Positions 14,224 through 14,436 of a DNA stretch of 14,436 nucleotides are shown one piece after another (the stretch's first letter is position 1; each line of letters begins with the position of its first letter). Source of the stretch: Bacillota bacterium (GTDB taxonomy: Bacteria > Bacillota > Clostridia > Peptostreptococcales > Anaerovoracaceae). The DNA lies in contig JAFZRG010000171.1 of the NCBI GenBank assembly GCA_017619985.1, positions 1 through 14,436 on the forward strand, written 5' to 3'. The notes under the pieces were generated by a model. That model searched no databases. It worked only from the letters and a program-made list of their open reading frames with translations, and was not told the origin of the DNA. The position numbers and the translations under genes were made by a program.

Positions 14224-14436
14224 TTACTCCATCACGTGAATATCGCTGGTTTTCGGCTGGCCCAGCGGAATGGACGTGTCACTGGGCCACCAGGCGGTCT
14301 CGGGATCAATACTGAAGACTATGTTGTGTCCGTCGAGATCTTCCGGTACGCCGGCCTCGGTTTTGACGGTGAGGAAGCGGAGTGTTCCGGTATACGGCCC
14401 GTCCACGGCCTGCAGCGTGACCTCCTGCGGTTCGTC
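14224..14436 (-). CDS. C-terminal end of an unrecognised protein (continues past right edge)
   Basis: The minus-strand frame is open from base 14436 to the TAA at 14224-14226 and gives the last 70 residues of a protein. A GTG at 14406 could serve as a start, but the frame continues upstream without a stop and the AGGAGG nearby is 14 bases away, too far, so I read it as a truncated longer gene. The visible part looks like a beta-rich domain (T-L-R-F-L-T-V, then I-V-F-S-I-D) with a Trp-Trp pair and a short tail ending DIHVME. I do not recognise a family. Its end carries the ribosome site of the lipoprotein gene five bases later, so the two are probably co-transcribed, and it may also be a cell-surface protein. 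That last point is inference. Confidence 0.6.
   Translation of the reverse strand, partial: DEPQEVTLQAVDGPYTGTLRFLTVKTEAGVPEDLDGHNIVFSIDPETAWWPSDTSIPLGQPKTSDIHVME

Noticed and set aside
14224..14406. Complete 60-residue gene starting at GTG 14406
   Set aside because: The frame stays open to the window edge and the AGGAGG is too far from the GTG, so a truncated longer gene is more likely.
1..14436. tRNA, rRNA, CRISPR, insertion sequence or phage genes
   Set aside because: No cloverleaf or rRNA-like sequence, no short regularly spaced repeats, and no transposase, integrase or structural phage motif was found on either strand by eye.

Overview
The window reads as part of the chromosome of an anaerobic Gram-positive bacterium, probably a gut-type Bacillota (Clostridia or relative). 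The reasons are a class III (oxygen-sensitive, glycyl-radical) ribonucleotide reductase with its radical-SAM activase, strong AGGAGG-type ribosome binding sites, a lipobox lipoprotein, AT-rich promoters between G+C-rich genes, and a TIR/TPR protein of a type I recall from gut Firmicutes. This taxonomic call is inference. All ten supported genes lie on the minus strand, so transcription runs from right to left. The long plus-strand open frames are antisense shadows of G+C-rich coding.

Reading in the direction of transcription: (1) At the right edge is the C-terminal end of an unrecognised protein (14224-14436), followed at 5 bp by a 790-residue lipoprotein with four copies of a ~120-residue beta-type repeat and a C-terminal OmpA-like domain (11846-14218). 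This unit ends in an intrinsic terminator (11799-11832). (2) An extended -10 promoter inside a 15-bp palindrome (11782-11796) then starts a three-gene unit: an unknown 137-residue protein (11329-11742), a 1025-residue TIR-Sel1-TPR protein (8217-11294) and a tocopherol cyclase-like protein (7077-8210). A perfect 12-bp inverted repeat (6955-6981) follows and probably ends this unit. (3) Next is a promoter with a perfect TTGACA -35 (6914-6919) overlapped by two NrdR-box-like sequences exactly 32 bp apart. It drives a tightly packed six-gene unit: nrdD with a fused C-terminal redoxin (4321-6810), a thioredoxin reductase-like flavoprotein (3364-4293), a TPR protein (2461-3339), a DUF4037 nucleotidyltransferase-like protein (1502-2464), an NrdG-type activase (748-1500), and the N-terminal 245 residues of an amidinotransferase/arginine deiminase-fold enzyme that runs off the left edge (1-735).

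The third unit makes biochemical sense as a self-contained deoxyribonucleotide module. The activase installs the glycyl radical, NrdD reduces ribonucleotides, the fused CPNC redoxin could re-reduce its active-site cysteines, and the flavoprotein next door could reduce the redoxin. The TPR/DUF4037 pair and the amidinotransferase-like gene have no known role in that pathway and are the unexplained passengers.

The most promising candidates for something undescribed are the TIR-TPR three-gene unit and the TPR/DUF4037 pair inside the ribonucleotide reductase operon. No RNA genes, CRISPR arrays or mobile elements were seen. The longest gap without a gene is 266 bp (6811-7076) and it is filled by regulatory sequence.
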